Source of the DNA: Rhynochetos jubatus
Lineage: Eukaryota > Chordata > Aves > Eurypygiformes > Rhynochetidae
Direction of reading: 5' to 3'
Length of the DNA: 64,000 nt
NCBI GenBank assembly: GCA_027574665.1
Contig: CM050656.1
Location: 13,467,501 to 13,531,500 of the forward strand
This document shows, piece after piece, positions 24,827 to 37,600 of this stretch; position 1 is the first letter of the stretch, and every line of letters begins with the position of its first letter. Below the pieces are notes generated by a model. The model had not been told where the DNA came from and made no database searches. It worked only from the letters and a program-made list of their open reading frames with translations. Made by a program: the position numbers and the translations under genes.

Positions 24827-26843
24827 CTTATTTCGTGTCATCTTGAAAGCAGGAGACTTCAAACCCTATTCAAAAATTCAGGGTGTTGCTGCTATATATT
24901 CAGTTCTGCTCTTTCATCTGATTCTTTTGTCTGCATATTTCCACAAGATAAGGAAAACTATTTCAATTTTTTGGCTGTTGTATATTATCACGTTATGAGA
25001 AGCAGTTTTAGTACAGACTCTCTTCCATGGATGGATTTTTATCACAAGATTCTAAAAGAGTATTTAAAATTAAGGAGGCTGAACATATTTTGCCTCATCT
25101 AGGAACCAGAACAGTACAAACCATCTTTTCCATTTCCTTCAGTAGTTCTGTATCTAGTTATGATGATCTAAAATTGCCATATTGGTTTTCAGATCCTTTT
25201 GTGAAATAAATTCATCCATTAGGCTATTTATCTGCTCAGAATTCTAGAAACCAAATGTATTTTCTGTCTCTGAGGACATCTTCATAGGTTCATAAATGAA
25301 AAATCTGTTTTGGAAAGGGAGTATGTCTCTGTGTGGAGTAGGAATATTGAATGGTAAAATCATCCTTTTTTTCCCTGAAATGGCTCATGACATTGTTTCC
25401 ATAGAAGAAGTCAGCTAGGAAAGATGAGCAGTCGACCTCTACAAGTCATGATTCTCTTTTCCCTAGCCCAGAGGCTGAGGGAATAAAAAGTTTCAGCAGA
25501 AAGCCAGGAAAACGCAGTAGAATATCATTAATTGTCAATCAAGTTATATATAACGTCAGCTACACTAGGAGGTAGTTTGAAAAATTCTGTCCAAAGCTGA
25601 TGTGAAGGTGATTTAGCTGTACAATGTAGAGAAAGAAGTGATTTAAGAGATCTTTGAATATTCATATCTTTTCCAAATAGTACCAACTCAGCTGCAAGGC
25701 AGCAACAAAAGGAACAGTCAAGGCTACAGCAAAATGCCTGAATCTGATCCATTTGTTATACACAATATACCTTCTAGAGACACGCAAAAAACCTACCTGC
25801 TTGGTGTTATTGCTAATAAATTCATTTCTGATTTATCAGACACAAAGTATTCAAAGACACGGTAAAACCAGTAACATCTTAGTTTCTCACCACCCCAGTG
25901 TACTCTGAGAGCTGTGAAAGACACTTTTAAGTCTGCAAACTTCAAGACAGCCATACGTTCAAATTTTTGAAGAAATTAGGACACGGAACATATTAGCGAT
26001 TCCAGTTTTATAACTGGACTAAATGGAAATAAAAGTTTCTAACAAGGTAGTACCTCATGAACCCACTGAGATTCAGAATATTCAAGGACAAAGAGCTGAA
26101 GCTAGTGGTCGCTTTTTCAAATACACGAGTCAGTAATATTAAAAAAAAAAATCGTGAACATTTCTGAATAAATATGAAAGCTGCAGCCACGCAGCTTGTC
26201 ACGCGCACAGCTTTGTCATTTTATAGTAACCTGACTCGAGGCGACTCACCTCGGAGCAGAACTTTGTAAGAAGTTCTCCAGAAAACTGCTATCCTTAACA
26301 AGCCTCTCCTGGACCCTGCCTTGTGTCACGACTCCAACAACCTGCCAGGGTGCCTCTGCTTTCCAGAACATGATTGCCTCATCCCTTAAGAGATATTAGT
26401 CAGACAGGGCCAAGGGTCCTGTTCAGCACTGCAGTTGAACAACTACTTAGTTCTGTTGGATAACGTGCCAGGGAAAAATAGTCTTGGTGATTCAAGAAGT
26501 GCTGCTGATTATTAGTAATTTCAAACGTTAAAAACTAATTGGTACCAGGCTCTGTCCAGTATCAGGATAAACTCTTCTTCCATTTAGCCAAAAGTTTTCA
26601 GCCCTTGCTTTGCTGAATCTGAGTTCAAGTTCAACCATCACATGACAGTTTCATCAACTGTTCTGTTATCTTTGCTAATAAGCCATCTGGCAGGGTGTCA
26701 TCTTCTTTGGAAAACAGGTGTTTGATCCAGTTCTCATTTGTTATACTGTCAAGAAAGCATTCACTGAAGTTGGTGACTAAATTCAGGCAATGTTCTTGTA
26801 CGTCAGCAGAAAGGATGAATTTCGAATTAGTATCAAAACATTT

Positions 26844-26894
26844 CCATGGGTAAAATATTTCCATGGGTAGAATATTTCCATGGGTAGAATATTT
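26844..26894. repeat. 17-bp tandem repeat, three units
   Basis: Three head-to-tail copies of CCATGGGTARAATATTT: 26844-26860, 26861-26877 and 26878-26894. They differ at one position (A in the first, G in the other two), and a partial ATTT copy lies in front. Each unit includes an NcoI-type CCATGG palindrome and an AATATT core. Confidence 0.92.
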
Positions 26895-28208
26895 CCCAGC
26901 TCTCTCGTATTGTCTCTCAGCACATCTCACTGTATCTTAAGGTGCAGTTTCTTTATCTTGTTCTTGTTCTATATTCTGATTATCTAGTTATTATGTAATG
27001 TGCATATTTTAATCTCTACATATTGCATTCTGTTCGTTGCGATGCAAGAACAGAAAGTTACATGGATGAGTTCAAGTACCTTAGATTGTTGAAAAAGCAA
27101 TTACCTCAATCAAAATTAAAATTTCCCCCACAGAAAAGTTGTTCCTTACAATAAAATTCAGAGTTGTGAGCCAATACTGCCTAAGTTACACCCTTCCTGG
27201 GTTTACTACAGGGCGTTTGGCCAGTCATTTCCTATTTTATTATGCAATACAAAAACCCCCAGAGCTTTAGCTCTGTGTTGGCAAACAAACAACAAACACC
27301 AATGGCTGACCAACACTGACAGCTGCTGCTTTGTGGCGAATACTGAATACACACTGAATATGGAAATAGGTGACTCTGCCCTTCTTAGCAGAACACTACA
27401 GTTACCGCCATGGTCACTCCCAACAAGAGCACATGCCAATGTTACTCCATCGGAAATCCTAGTTATAAAAAAATTGCCATGCTACAAAACAAGGCTTTTT
27501 TCCCTAACTTTCATTTTATTCTTTGGCATACGTGTGCAAACTGACCAAAATGAACAGTACTTTTGTTTGGCTACAGTGAAACAACAATACATGTTTGTAA
27601 ATGGGCCCTTTCCTACTTCAAAAAACGCCCAGTCAGGAATCCTTCTTGACTCCAGGTGAAAAAAAAAACCTATGTCAAACTAAGTTGCACCTTTTTCCCT
27701 ATGACTTGACATCACAACGTGTTTTGCCATGTAAATCCGAGCATCAGAAATCGTTGAAAGTTTCTCACTGTGAGCAATCCCTGAAGTTAGGATGCGACTC
27801 TCCTAAGCCCTTCATATAGCAAGTCGGTATTGCTTTCAGTTCATTTAGCTTTCCATTAAAACCCAAATTCGAGACCCTTACCTTTTCAAGAGCTGTGCGT
27901 TGTATCAAGGTGACTTTCAAGAAGGGAAGATTTTCACTGTATGACTCAATAACAGGTTATAGAAATAATGTTGTAAGGCACTGGTCTGTTACACGACTGA
28001 AATGAGACCCAAATGATAATTAGCAGAGACTCATACGTTCTAACAATCGTAGGCTCCATACGTAGCACTCCCAGGACGAGGTCGAATAGTTCTGCCTGTA
28101 GCCTTTTCTCACCACCACCACCCACAAGTCATGATTCCCTCCAAGCCTATTTTATTAATGGAATTTTGCTGTGTTACTTTGTGGTGGTTTTTGGTTTGTT
28201 TGGGGTTT

Positions 28209-28224
28209 CCCCCCCCCGCCCCCC
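28209..28224. repeat. C-rich tract
   Basis: Nine C, one G and six C in a row, with the complementary G-rich run on the minus strand. Such tracts are slippage-prone and sequencing-error-prone. Confidence 0.8.
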
Positions 28225-28574
28225 AGCTACCTGCATTTCCTTACTTCATAAAGAGTAAACAAGATGAACCGAAATGGCTTTATTGTCAGTATCTATTTGG
28301 GGACAATTCATTGATTAGAACCTTAAAATCCTTAGGATGAAAAGGCAAGGAAATTCAGACTTTGTTAGAAAAAATTAGCACAGCATTTCTAAGTCATTGA
28401 AAATTCAGTATCAAATTAATTGGACTGTTTATTAATCAGCTACTGAAAAAATGCTAACTGAGGAAAATCAAATCCTCCCAAACAGCAACCTCTATAACAT
28501 TGTGGGGGTCTGGGGAGAAAAGGGAATGGAATTTCCGTTGAAGTGACGTAAAAGAAAAGCAAAAAGCATCAAGA

Positions 28575-28690
28575 AGCTGTAATGGATCAGACTGAAGGTC
28601 TGTGTAGGCCCCCAGTCTGTGTTCTCACCAATACTGACCTGCTGCCTTAGGCCCTGAGTTAAGCGCAAGGATCTCCTGCCTTCCATCTCA
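28575..28690 (+). repeat. Possible old sauropsid interspersed repeat
   Basis: The segment starting AATGGATCAGACTGAAGGTC resembles the 'ggatcagaccaaaggtc' block seen in repeats scattered through turtle, crocodile and bird genomes. The copy is diverged and its edges are unclear. Confidence 0.35.
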
Positions 28691-29399
28691 CGCAGGCTTA
28701 AGGACCTTCTGAGGTGGTAACCTTGAATTTATTAAGTTACATGATGCCTGTACAATATCCTCATAATATCTAATTATTATGAGCCAGTTCAAGGATAAGG
28801 ACTTAAATAGAAAAATATGCATGATAATTGGGAATTACTTAAGGAATGCTAACAAGGCAGCCAAAACGCCAACAACCTGTGCCTGAAAGAAAAAAGAAGA
28901 CAGCACTGATTAAAAAGCAAATTGGCTTGAAAATAAAGATATATAAGAAAAACATCTATAACAAATACTAGAAGCTGCAAGAAATAGAAGTGAGAGATTT
29001 AAGCGCTGTAAGAAACATGAGAAGGGAAAGAAAATGACATAGAACCCACTGATCAGAGAGATGGAACAGCATTTAAAAGAGCTGTTTTTCTGAACAGAGG
29101 AAAGAAAAGGATCCTAACAATATTATTGGAATTCATTTGTGTAAACATAACAAAAACAATTGGAAGCCTACACTGAATCACTACATATTTCTATTCTGCA
29201 TATAATCAGGCGATGGAATTGTACCATAGGAAGATGATGAAACATTCTCCATTACAACTGCAGTCAGGTAAATTTTATAAATAGTAACCACTAAAAACAA
29301 TAGAGTAAGTCTGCATCTTTGGATAACTGGTATTGGAAAGGACATTTTGAAAGGCCTCTAAGAACCCTTGAAATATTTACATTCCAGCAATGTGTTAGA

Positions 29400-30360
29400 C
29401 CAGTACTTAGGGCATGGGGAATTATAGGCCTGTCCATCTAACAGGGAACTTAGTAAAATACAGAACTATAAGAACATACCAGAATATTGTTTATATGCCA
29501 TTTAATGAATCAATTAACAATGCCAGGTTTTGAAAAACAGACCCTCTCGGATCTATCCGCAAATACTTGTTCAAGAATGTTTGTTTTGGCTGATGAAGGA
29601 AACAGTGCTGATCTGAAGGCATTTATTGAGTGCTGCAGGATGCTTTGTTTCGGAAACCTGAATGAATCAAAATTAATGCGCATATATTTAATGACCAATT
29701 GGTCTCAAAGGTATAGTGTTAATGGGAAATACTAAGTGAGTTTCTGATTTGGTCCCATGGGAACCGTATTTTGGCCATGTGCTGCATATCAGTTTTACTG
29801 ATTACCAAAAAACCCCAAGAAGATCCCTGGTACCGCTGGAAGATAACAAAGATGAGGGAAGTGGTAGCTCATAAAGGAGACAGCTCATTGGTACTGAGCA
29901 AGCTGATTTCTTGGTAGATTGGCTGCCAGCAAATATATGAAGTTATATGTCAAGGAATAAAGAGCAGGTGTTTCCTAGAGTGGAAGAATCCATGTGAGAA
30001 AATAGAGTGGAAAGCAGAGCTGCTGGTAACCAGCTAAAGGTGAACCCCATTGCAACACCAGGGCCTCTGCGCAAATTCAGTCCATCATCACAAAAACAAC
30101 AGAACGAGGAGGGTGAGGATGCTACAGGCAGGCTGAATCACATCAGTACCTGGCACTGGTGTGACCATCCTTGGAACACTGTGTCCTGTTTGATGCCTTC
30201 GCTGAAGATGCCTGTTGATAAATTGGAAAGAATTCAGGGAAGAGTCACAAGAATGACTACACAGTAATTGGAAAATACAAGCTACAGCTATTTAGTTTAC
30301 CAAAACAAAGGTTAAGGAGTGACTTGATCATAGCAGCTTTTTTTTTTTCTCTGCAGACTC
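29400..30360 (+). mobile_element. Old CR1-type LINE fragment (ORF2 reverse transcriptase part, decayed)
   Basis: Several separate blocks match CR1 ORF2 in the right order on the plus strand. At 29420 the translation reads NYRPVHLTGNLVKY (the CR1 'NYRPVSLT' block). At about 29580-29630, in another frame, it reads LADEGNSADLKAFI (the 'LVDEG..VD...KAF' block, shortened). At about 30150-30180 comes the 'HPWNTVSC' block (CR1 'HLEYCVQFW'). At 30218-30345 nucleotide blocks such as TTGGAAAGAATTCAGGGAAG and GGAGTGACTTGATCATAG match the CR1 3' region. Frame changes and deletions show an inactive, ancient copy. Upstream limits are uncertain, and some of 28700-29400 could belong to it. Confidence 0.72.
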
Positions 30361-32540
30361 AAATTAATTCCTCAAAGTTTTAAGTGGCACAACCTTCTTT
30401 CTTCCCTCTCAATTTTATTCATCTTGGTGTCCACAAAAATTACATAAAATGGCAGTTCTATGACTCAGTGAAAGTTAGATTCAGAGATTTTCTAGGTGGA
30501 ATTTTCACTACCTTTTAATTAGTGATTTAATTCACTTAAGTAACCTGTTTAGATATCAGTAGGAAAGAAAAAATTAAAAAAGGTTTAGCAAAGTGGAAAA
30601 GAAAGGGGAGAGAAAACAGCAGGTTTAAAAAAAAGCTAACGACACTGCAGCAAAAGAGTTCAGAAACAGGTTTCTCATTAAAATGAAAATATCGTTTCAG
30701 CAATCTTGGATTAATTTACACGACACTAGGCACAATACAGGGCTGCAAATAAGTTCTCCATTTACATTAAAGTGCATATTATATCCGGATCGGAAGCATA
30801 TAATTCAGCATATTCTGTTAAAAAGGCTACACATAATTGTTTTCCTTTCAGAATCTACAAATTCAGCCTGTGCACATACCTTGCACCAGCTGCATAAGCG
30901 CATCAATCCAAGGACATCAGTTATGGTTTAATAAAGACATCTCGCAGAGCAGCAGCTTATGTGAAAAATGACAGCCACTGGCGCTTGGACAGGCACTAGA
31001 CAAAAAACTAGAAGCCTCTTATAAAATACTTGGGGAGTCTGAAGTGATTTTTGAAAACATAGAACCTAATTAAACTTTGACTGAAGGCTATTGGTGTTAG
31101 GTAATTGGTTTAACCAAGAGGAAGAAAAGGCCCAGAACAGCCTATTCCAGCTGATCCCATACTAATTTTGTATTAGTTCAGCTTCATGTATTTACTGGAG
31201 GAACCAACGAGACTGAGAATGGAATCAACCCAAAGGTACAGGATCCATAAGAAGTTTTCAAGATGAATTTCCAGAACAGTTATCATTTTTCTAAATTTTG
31301 TTCTTCCCACTGTAGCCTCTTCCCCTCCAGAAGAGGTAAGAAGTGGTAGAAGTATAACCAGAGTGACCCTTCAGCCTCACCAGCACTTGATTTCCATCCA
31401 CACTCTTGATCAGATACCGTTAAATGACAAGCAGCTAACCGTTGAACAGCTGCCTTTACATACATCCCCGAAATGACAAATAACCCAGCTTGGCGTTTAG
31501 TTAAAATATTCTTAATCCTTTGCTGCTGATGTACTTCAGAGTCTTTGAGAAGCACCCACCTGTGACCCTGCTTCAGGATGGGGATGTTGCCAAAGGCAAA
31601 CACATAACAAATTACTTCTCAGAGGAGGTACCATGTTATTAGATCCAAAAATATACTTTTCAGATTTCCTAAATGACCATATTTTTTCTGAGGTGGTAAT
31701 TTCTGCAACACAGAATTTGATTCTGCGCAACAAAAATCCGATTAGCTCGAAATCACTCTTTTTTTGAACAATAATTTAGATGTGCATAATGATAATAGTT
31801 TTATGGCAGAACAGTCAGAATTTTTATCTTCTGTTAGCATTATCTAACGGAGCAAAATGCCTGGAAGCCTGCAGTAAAAACCAAACGTCTCAGACAAGAC
31901 TTTACATGAAAGATTTTCACGTTTCTGAGGAAGATGCCATGGAAAGCATGTGAAAGGAAGTATTTTTCTCTATTAATCCAGGACATTGGATGAGATGATA
32001 CTAATTTATCCACAATCGTTGAACATATAAAAATACAGATGTGGAAAGTGTATAAATGGAGTTTGTCTGAGATAATGATAATACAGCTGATTTTTTTCTA
32101 TAAACTAAAAAATAAAAAAAGTTGAACCCACAAAACGTCAAAACCACAGCTCTGTCTTCCTAAATAGAACTTCCATTCGCCCTTCTTAGGAAAGATCTTA
32201 TTTTAAGAAAATATCTATTTAATTTAATTCAGTATTCCTCTGATCGAGCTTCATTTAAGGTCTTTTAAAGGCAATTATATCTCATATCTTTTGATTAGGG
32301 CACTGGAGCCTACTCTATTTTTCACTGAATCAAAATACTGTGCTTTGCAATGAATTTACATTCGGATGTACTAAAATCTTAGCAAGAGGAAGCAGGGTTA
32401 AAACCACATCCAGAGACCATGGGAGGATGAGGAAGACTGCAGATGAATGGTGATTAAACTCTCCAGTGAAGACTAAGGTCTTCTTTAAGCATGTGGGAAG
32501 TGCCAAGTCAGTGACATTTCTGCGGCTTCCCTAAGTGGAC
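30361..32540. other. Intergenic, no recognised gene
   Basis: AT-rich sequence after the old CR1 copy. Open frames on either strand (for example 31283-31603 minus) have no recognisable content. Nothing else is supported. Confidence 0.65.
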
Positions 32541-32544
32541 ATCA

Positions 32545-32625
32545 CTGAATTCATAGAAAATTGAGCTGGAAAGGATCTTAAACTGTCTAATCCAAACTTC
32601 TTTCCAGAGATACTTCAGCTGAAGT
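32545..32625 (-). mobile_element. Short CR1 3'-end remnant
   Basis: The plus-strand text TTCATAGAAAATTGAGCTGG followed by AAAGGATCTTAAACTGTC matches the reverse complement of the CR1 3' terminus ('aggtcccttccaac...attctatga'). It is therefore a minus-oriented, strongly truncated and diverged copy. Confidence 0.5.
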
Positions 32626-33219
32626 GGAGAATAGGCCATCCATCAGCAGACTGCTACGAAGGGATGTTAGTGGCTGCCCTTCAACTGAATGCTGCTGGGA
32701 GTAACCGGATCACCTGGAAAACCTTCCAATTTGTCAGAAGATCATGGGGCTGCCCTTGGGGCAGCGTTTAGCGGTTCAGGGAATGAAGGACTGGAAGCCT
32801 CTCCAGGAGAAAGGAAAGTGTCTGCATAAAAACCTGGAGGCAGGGCAGCGAAAAAACAGGGCACCTTAATGGCAGAAGCAGCTAAACAAGAACGTGGCTG
32901 CAGCTGAGAGGGAAAAGCTTGTCAAACCAATAATAACCTGCAAATCACACACAAGGTGGAGAAGCTTCTTAAAAGACTCCTGAGAAGACCTACCCTGTGT
33001 CTGAAAAACACTGAGATACGGCAAGCCGTTGCTTACTGTTGTTGATAAGCTTGCACTTACATATCCTGTTTGTTAGGGGGTGCATCTGTGAAACTACAGC
33101 GATGCTGTGTTAGAAAAGGTAATCGACAAAATTAAAATCTAATTGGAACATCAGGCTTGGACAATTAAGCAACCGAAATAATCTACTCTGACTGCCAGTA
33201 TGCTACAGAGCATCCCAGA
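32626..33219. other. Intergenic, between CR1 pieces
   Basis: About 0.6 kb of moderate-GC sequence with no gene or repeat recognised. Confidence 0.6.
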
Positions 33220-33725
33220 AGCTACCCCCTACTTAGCACTCCTCAGAGCACGTCTAGAATAACACATCCCGTTTGGGGCTCCCCAGTAAAAGAGGGGTGT
33301 TGATAAACTGGGGTGAGTTGAGTGGACAGCCACAAAGATGGTCGGGGATGAGGACACTTGCCCTTGGGGAGAGGTTGAGGGAGTTGGGCTTGTTCAGCCA
33401 GTGGCAGGCCTAGAGGGGATGTAACAGCAGCTGTCCAATGCTTGTGAGGAGGTTGACAGGACGATGCAGCCAGGCTCTTCACAAGGTGGGCAAGAGAAGT
33501 ACTGAGACAAGGGAGATGCTAAGCCAACAAAAGAAACCCCTTTTCCACCACGAGGCCGGCCAAGCACAGGTTGCCCAGAGAGGTTACTCAGTCTCCTTGA
33601 AGGTTTTGCAAGATGAGACTTCATAAAGCCCTGAGCAACCCGGTGTGATCTCAAGAGCTGCCCTTGCTCCGAGCAGGAGCTTGGAGCAGAGGTGTCCTCG
33701 GGGCTGTGACCCGACCATCACGGAT
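33220..33725 (+). mobile_element. CR1 LINE 3' end (5'-truncated)
   Basis: A continuous match in order to the CR1 3' region: AGAGCACGTCTAGAATAACA, GGGGCTCCCCAGTAAAAGAG, GGACAGCCACAAAGATGGTC, GAGGGAGTTGGGCTTGTTCA, GGTTGCCCAGAGAGGTTACT, then CTCCTTGAAGGTTTTGCAAG and AAGCCCTGAGCAACC, and GCTCCGAGCAGGAGCTTGGA. The 5' end is truncated, as is usual for CR1. The terminal ATTCTATG-type repeats are not visible, so the last bases may be lost. No long intact ORF2 remains. The copy ends about 465 bp upstream of the AK5 start codon. Confidence 0.88.
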
Positions 33726-33779
33726 GCTCACCAGTGTTCACAGCTCATGGGCTTTTACTAGCCCAAAGCGTATGGAATG

Positions 33780-34640
33780 CCTCGCTCCTCGAAACACCAA
33801 AAACCGATGCCAAGGGCAGAGACCGCGGTACACCGGGAGGATCCCACCACCCCGAGCACAGCCCGCGGGCGGCGAGAGCAGACGGTGCCTCCCACGGAGC
33901 CGGAGTCCGACCTCTCCCGGGGCACCGCGGCTGGCGGCCAGGCACAGCCCCTCCCCGCACCCCCGAAACTTTGCCTGGCAGCCTGCGCACGCTCTGCCTC
34001 CCCGCCGGGGGAAAACGTGCTCTCGCTCGCTCCGTGCAGCGGGGACGGGGAGGCGGGCTGCCTGCCTCCCTCCTCCCCCCGGCTCGCCCGCCCGCGGAAG
34101 CCTCGCCGAGGCTCCCGCATTGCACCGCCGCGCCGAGCCGTGCGCGGGGCTCGGCGCTGCCCACCCGCGCCCCGTCCCCGGCCGGCGGTATGAGCGCCGG
34201 CGAGGCGAAGGAGTATCTGGCCCGCAGGGAGATCCCGCAGCTCTTCGAGGTAGGCGAGGCGGAGGGGGGGTGGTGTTGCTCCGCGCTGGGACCCCGCGGC
34301 GGGCAGCGGGCTGAAGGTGGCTGGAAGGACGGAGCACTGCGGGGCGCGTACCTTGCGCGGGGAGCTGCGCCGCGGAGGGCTGGCCCGCACCCCGGGCCGG
34401 GCGGCGCTGCCGGGCGATCGCGGCTCTCGGGGCCGGCCGGCAGCGCTCCGCGGGCCGGGGTGGGGAGCGGCGGGTCCAGTGCCCACCTGCCGTCAGGCTC
34501 CGCGGGCGCGCAGGCAGCCGGGCGGCCGCGCCCCTCCGCGGCGCTGCGGGAGTCCGTGTCCGCCCGGGGAGGGAGCGAACTTGCGTGTCCGCAGGGCGCA
34601 GGCCCCCGGGGCCGCTCTGCCGAGGAATTCAGGCGGGGGT
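33780..34640. promoter_or_regulatory. AK5: CpG island, AK5 promoter and exon 1
   Basis: A GC-rich, CpG-dense block that contains AK5 exon 1 and begins just after the CR1 copy. No TATA box is evident. The transcription start is inferred to lie inside the island, upstream of 34190. Long overlapping open frames on both strands here are a composition effect. Borders are estimated by eye. Confidence 0.82.
34190..34249 (+). CDS. AK5: AK5 exon 1
   Basis: Twenty codons, MSAGEAKEYLARREIPQLFE, in phase 0 at the donor GAG|GTAGGC. From residue 6 the peptide is identical to human AK5. The purine at -3 gives an acceptable Kozak context. Confidence 0.95.
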
Positions 34641-37600
34641 GATCTCCCGGGTTTGCTCCTGGTTGTCATCGCTCTGGGAGGAGAAAACCCGGCAAGTGTT
34701 CAGCGAGCCTTTGGTTGGCTTCTGCAAGTTACCTGCTGCTAATGGTTGGTAATGACTTCTCCGGGAAGCGTGGGGGATTTGTTTTTCCCAAGCCAGGCTC
34801 CTGCCATCATACAAAACACACGCAGGCACATGTGCTTCCCCTGCTCGGCTCTGCTGCCAGGCGTTTTTCTGTGTGTTTGGAAATTACAGCGCACGGACCG
34901 TGTTTTACAAACGCATTTAGAATGCCGGAGGCTGAACAAGAGATGCAAACACAACTGTTTCACTGTAGGGGCTCAAAGCTTGAGCTGGCAGTTTTTAAAA
35001 AATGGTGCCTATCGTCTGCAAAAATCCACGGCCAGTGGCTGTGTTGGGTTCAGTAGTACAGTGAGGGCGTAGATGCATACAAATTGTAGCCTATTTTATA
35101 AATAAATGCGTGTAAGTAACAATTGTTGTGTGAACTGAAGGTAATAACTGAGCAAATCTTGGAGCTATTTATTACCGATATCAACTGTGACCCTCAAGTT
35201 GATATGTGAAAAAATTAGGAAGAGCACAGAGGAGCAGAAATCATCCTGGAAGGCATTTATTGTTAGGAGAAGGTTGGGTGCAGTTGTCTGGTGGAGAGGT
35301 GGGATGATGACTTATGTATCACTTTGTCAAGGAAAATCAATTACCACGCGTCAGAGGAGGGCCTGGCATTCCCTCTTCCCCGCTCCCTGTAATGCCCACA
35401 GGTACAGTGGGTGCGGGGTGAATACTGCAGACAGGGGTTTGCTAATGGCAGGGAATTTCTGGTCAATTAAATCTGGAAGCACCTGTGAACTTTGGGTTTG
35501 GTTTTTTTTTTCTCCCCAGTCCTGATCAGGATGATATTTGAGTGTTTCTCGTGCTTTTAAAAAATATTTTTTTCATTCTTTGTGTGAGCGTTGACTCAAG
35601 AATATGGATAAGGTAGCTGTGGGTGCACTGGTCCTTAAAGAAAAGACACATTTCGGTGATTTAATAGGCTACACCCAGTATGTAGCTTTTGGGGCTGTCC
35701 AGCTTGTGCATTGCTCTGCGAGTATTGACCAGTGGGAGGTCTAAAAAAATTAGTTCTCAAAAAAATGTGGAGAACTTTTCCACTATTTTCATGTTTTATT
35801 ACCGTGCAAGCAGACAGATACAGAGACATAGCCGTGAGCTTCCTGTTCTGAATCATTTTTCTGACCCTGGCAAACCCAAACCGTATGATTTTTGTAGGCC
35901 TCGCTCTCACGCACTGGCTTGAAACGGGGAGTCTGAATGTACAAGGAATATGGGGTTGCACTGTGTAAAGTAAAATTCCAAGTAAAAGTGCTCGGTTTTT
36001 TTCCTGGCATCTATCATTATAGCGTGTATTTCTGATCTTACATTGCAGAGTCTGTTGAATGGATTAATGTGTTACAAACCCGATGACCCCATTGAATATT
36101 TGGAAAGCTGTTTGCAGAAAGTGAAAGAGCTTGGGGGGTCAGAAAAAGTGAAATGGGACACTTTTGTCAGCCCAGAAAAGAAGACCCTGCCTCCACTCAA
36201 TGGGGGACAATCCAGGAGGTCTTTTTTCAGGAATGGTAATGTATTAAGTATAAAAATGATTGTATTTCTTGTGCCGTGGGTGGTTTTACATCCAGTACTG
36301 AATTATTTTATACCTACTTCTATCATGCCTCATTCTGATTTTCCTTAGGCAGAGGGTTCAGGGGTTCTGCCTCCTTGCGTTCTGGCATTTGTTTTTCTCC
36401 TCCCATAATGGATGCTACATATGAGAGGAAATTATCATCATTTTGCAGCCTAGTGATGGGTATTTGCTGTGTAAATGTTTAATACATTTGTAGAGAGATT
36501 TCTTGAATCCTACCTAAAACATTTGCAAAAACAGGAGCAAAGTTGACTCTGCACTTGGTTTAGATTTTTTGTTGGTCCTTACGGATGATGTACGTAACAA
36601 CTTCAGTGCAGTTACACCGGTTGTTTTCTAGTTTATGTTGGAGCTATGCGCTAATTTACTAAATACAACCTATGTGATAAACACCTAGAAAAAGGCGCAT
36701 CTCATAAAATCTAAGCAAATGTCATACCAACACCTGTCATTAATTTATTTGTAATGTTAACAAAGAGTAATTGGCTCATCTTTCAGTTACCATAGTTATT
36801 CTTACTTGCCATCCAGCATTTCATTAAACTAATTAGCAAGAATACTATCTCTCTCTCTGTGTACAACACGTATCACGAGAAGAGTTCTGCTTGGTAGGAC
36901 GGGTTATCTGCACAGTACAGTGCTTTTCTTCTCAGAGGCCACTGCTGAACTCTGAGTGCTGTGGGCAGATTTTCACGGAAAAGCTGACGTGCTCGTAAAG
37001 AAACACCAAAGAAAACTGACTCGCAGTGGTTCCAGTTCAAAAAATCAGCTATGTAGAGGCAAGGAATATTTAATATAGTAACAGCAAGCACATTGTAAAG
37101 TTAGGAGATATTTATACTTTATTTATTATACTTACCTAAATCTGTGTATGCAATAGATTTTGAGTTTTCTTGGTATTTCCACAATTCCCAGTTTATCTTA
37201 CTGTTTTACAGTGATGCCTGATAATTCTAACTTCCCATACCGACGGTATGACCGACTCCCTCCAATCCAACAGTTTTCGATAGAAAGTGACACTGACCTC
37301 TCTGAAACTGCTGAGCTAATTGAGGAGTACGATGTATTCGATCCTGCAAGACCTCGACCAAAAATTATCCTTGTCATAGGTATGAATGCAGAGCCATTTT
37401 GACAAGATTTTATCTTTGTTACTTTGCCTTTTTATTTGTTCTGCAAATGCACTGAATGCCTATATGTATTTAAATACAGTTTTTCCATCTGTCGTAGCAA
37501 GTGTGCAGCTCAATTAGAGTGTATCAAAAGTGAAATTTTGAGTGATGAGGACATGGCATCCCAACCGTACGCGTTCTGGGGGGGTTACAGTGAGCACCTG

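Larger units (their letters stand above)
22779..29399. other. Intergenic region between the LTR and the old CR1
   Basis: AT-rich sequence without a recognisable gene. It holds a TA run (24552-24564), a 17-bp tandem repeat (26844-26894), C-rich tracts near 28209-28224 and weak traces of old interspersed repeats (24766-24826 and 28575-28690). Open frames here are short and unsupported. Confidence 0.7.

Noticed and set aside
29487..29735. 82-codon open frame as a small protein gene
   Set aside because: Its LADEGNSADLKAFI segment is the decayed CR1 reverse-transcriptase block, so it is transposon sequence.
33243..33654. Open frames on both strands upstream of AK5
   Set aside because: They fall in the CR1 3' end and have no independent support.
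33664..34742. Long overlapping open frames on both strands (up to 302 codons) around AK5 exon 1
   Set aside because: Composition-driven in GC-rich DNA. Only the 20 codons at 34190-34249 align with AK5; the in-frame upstream extension is kept only as a low-interest note.
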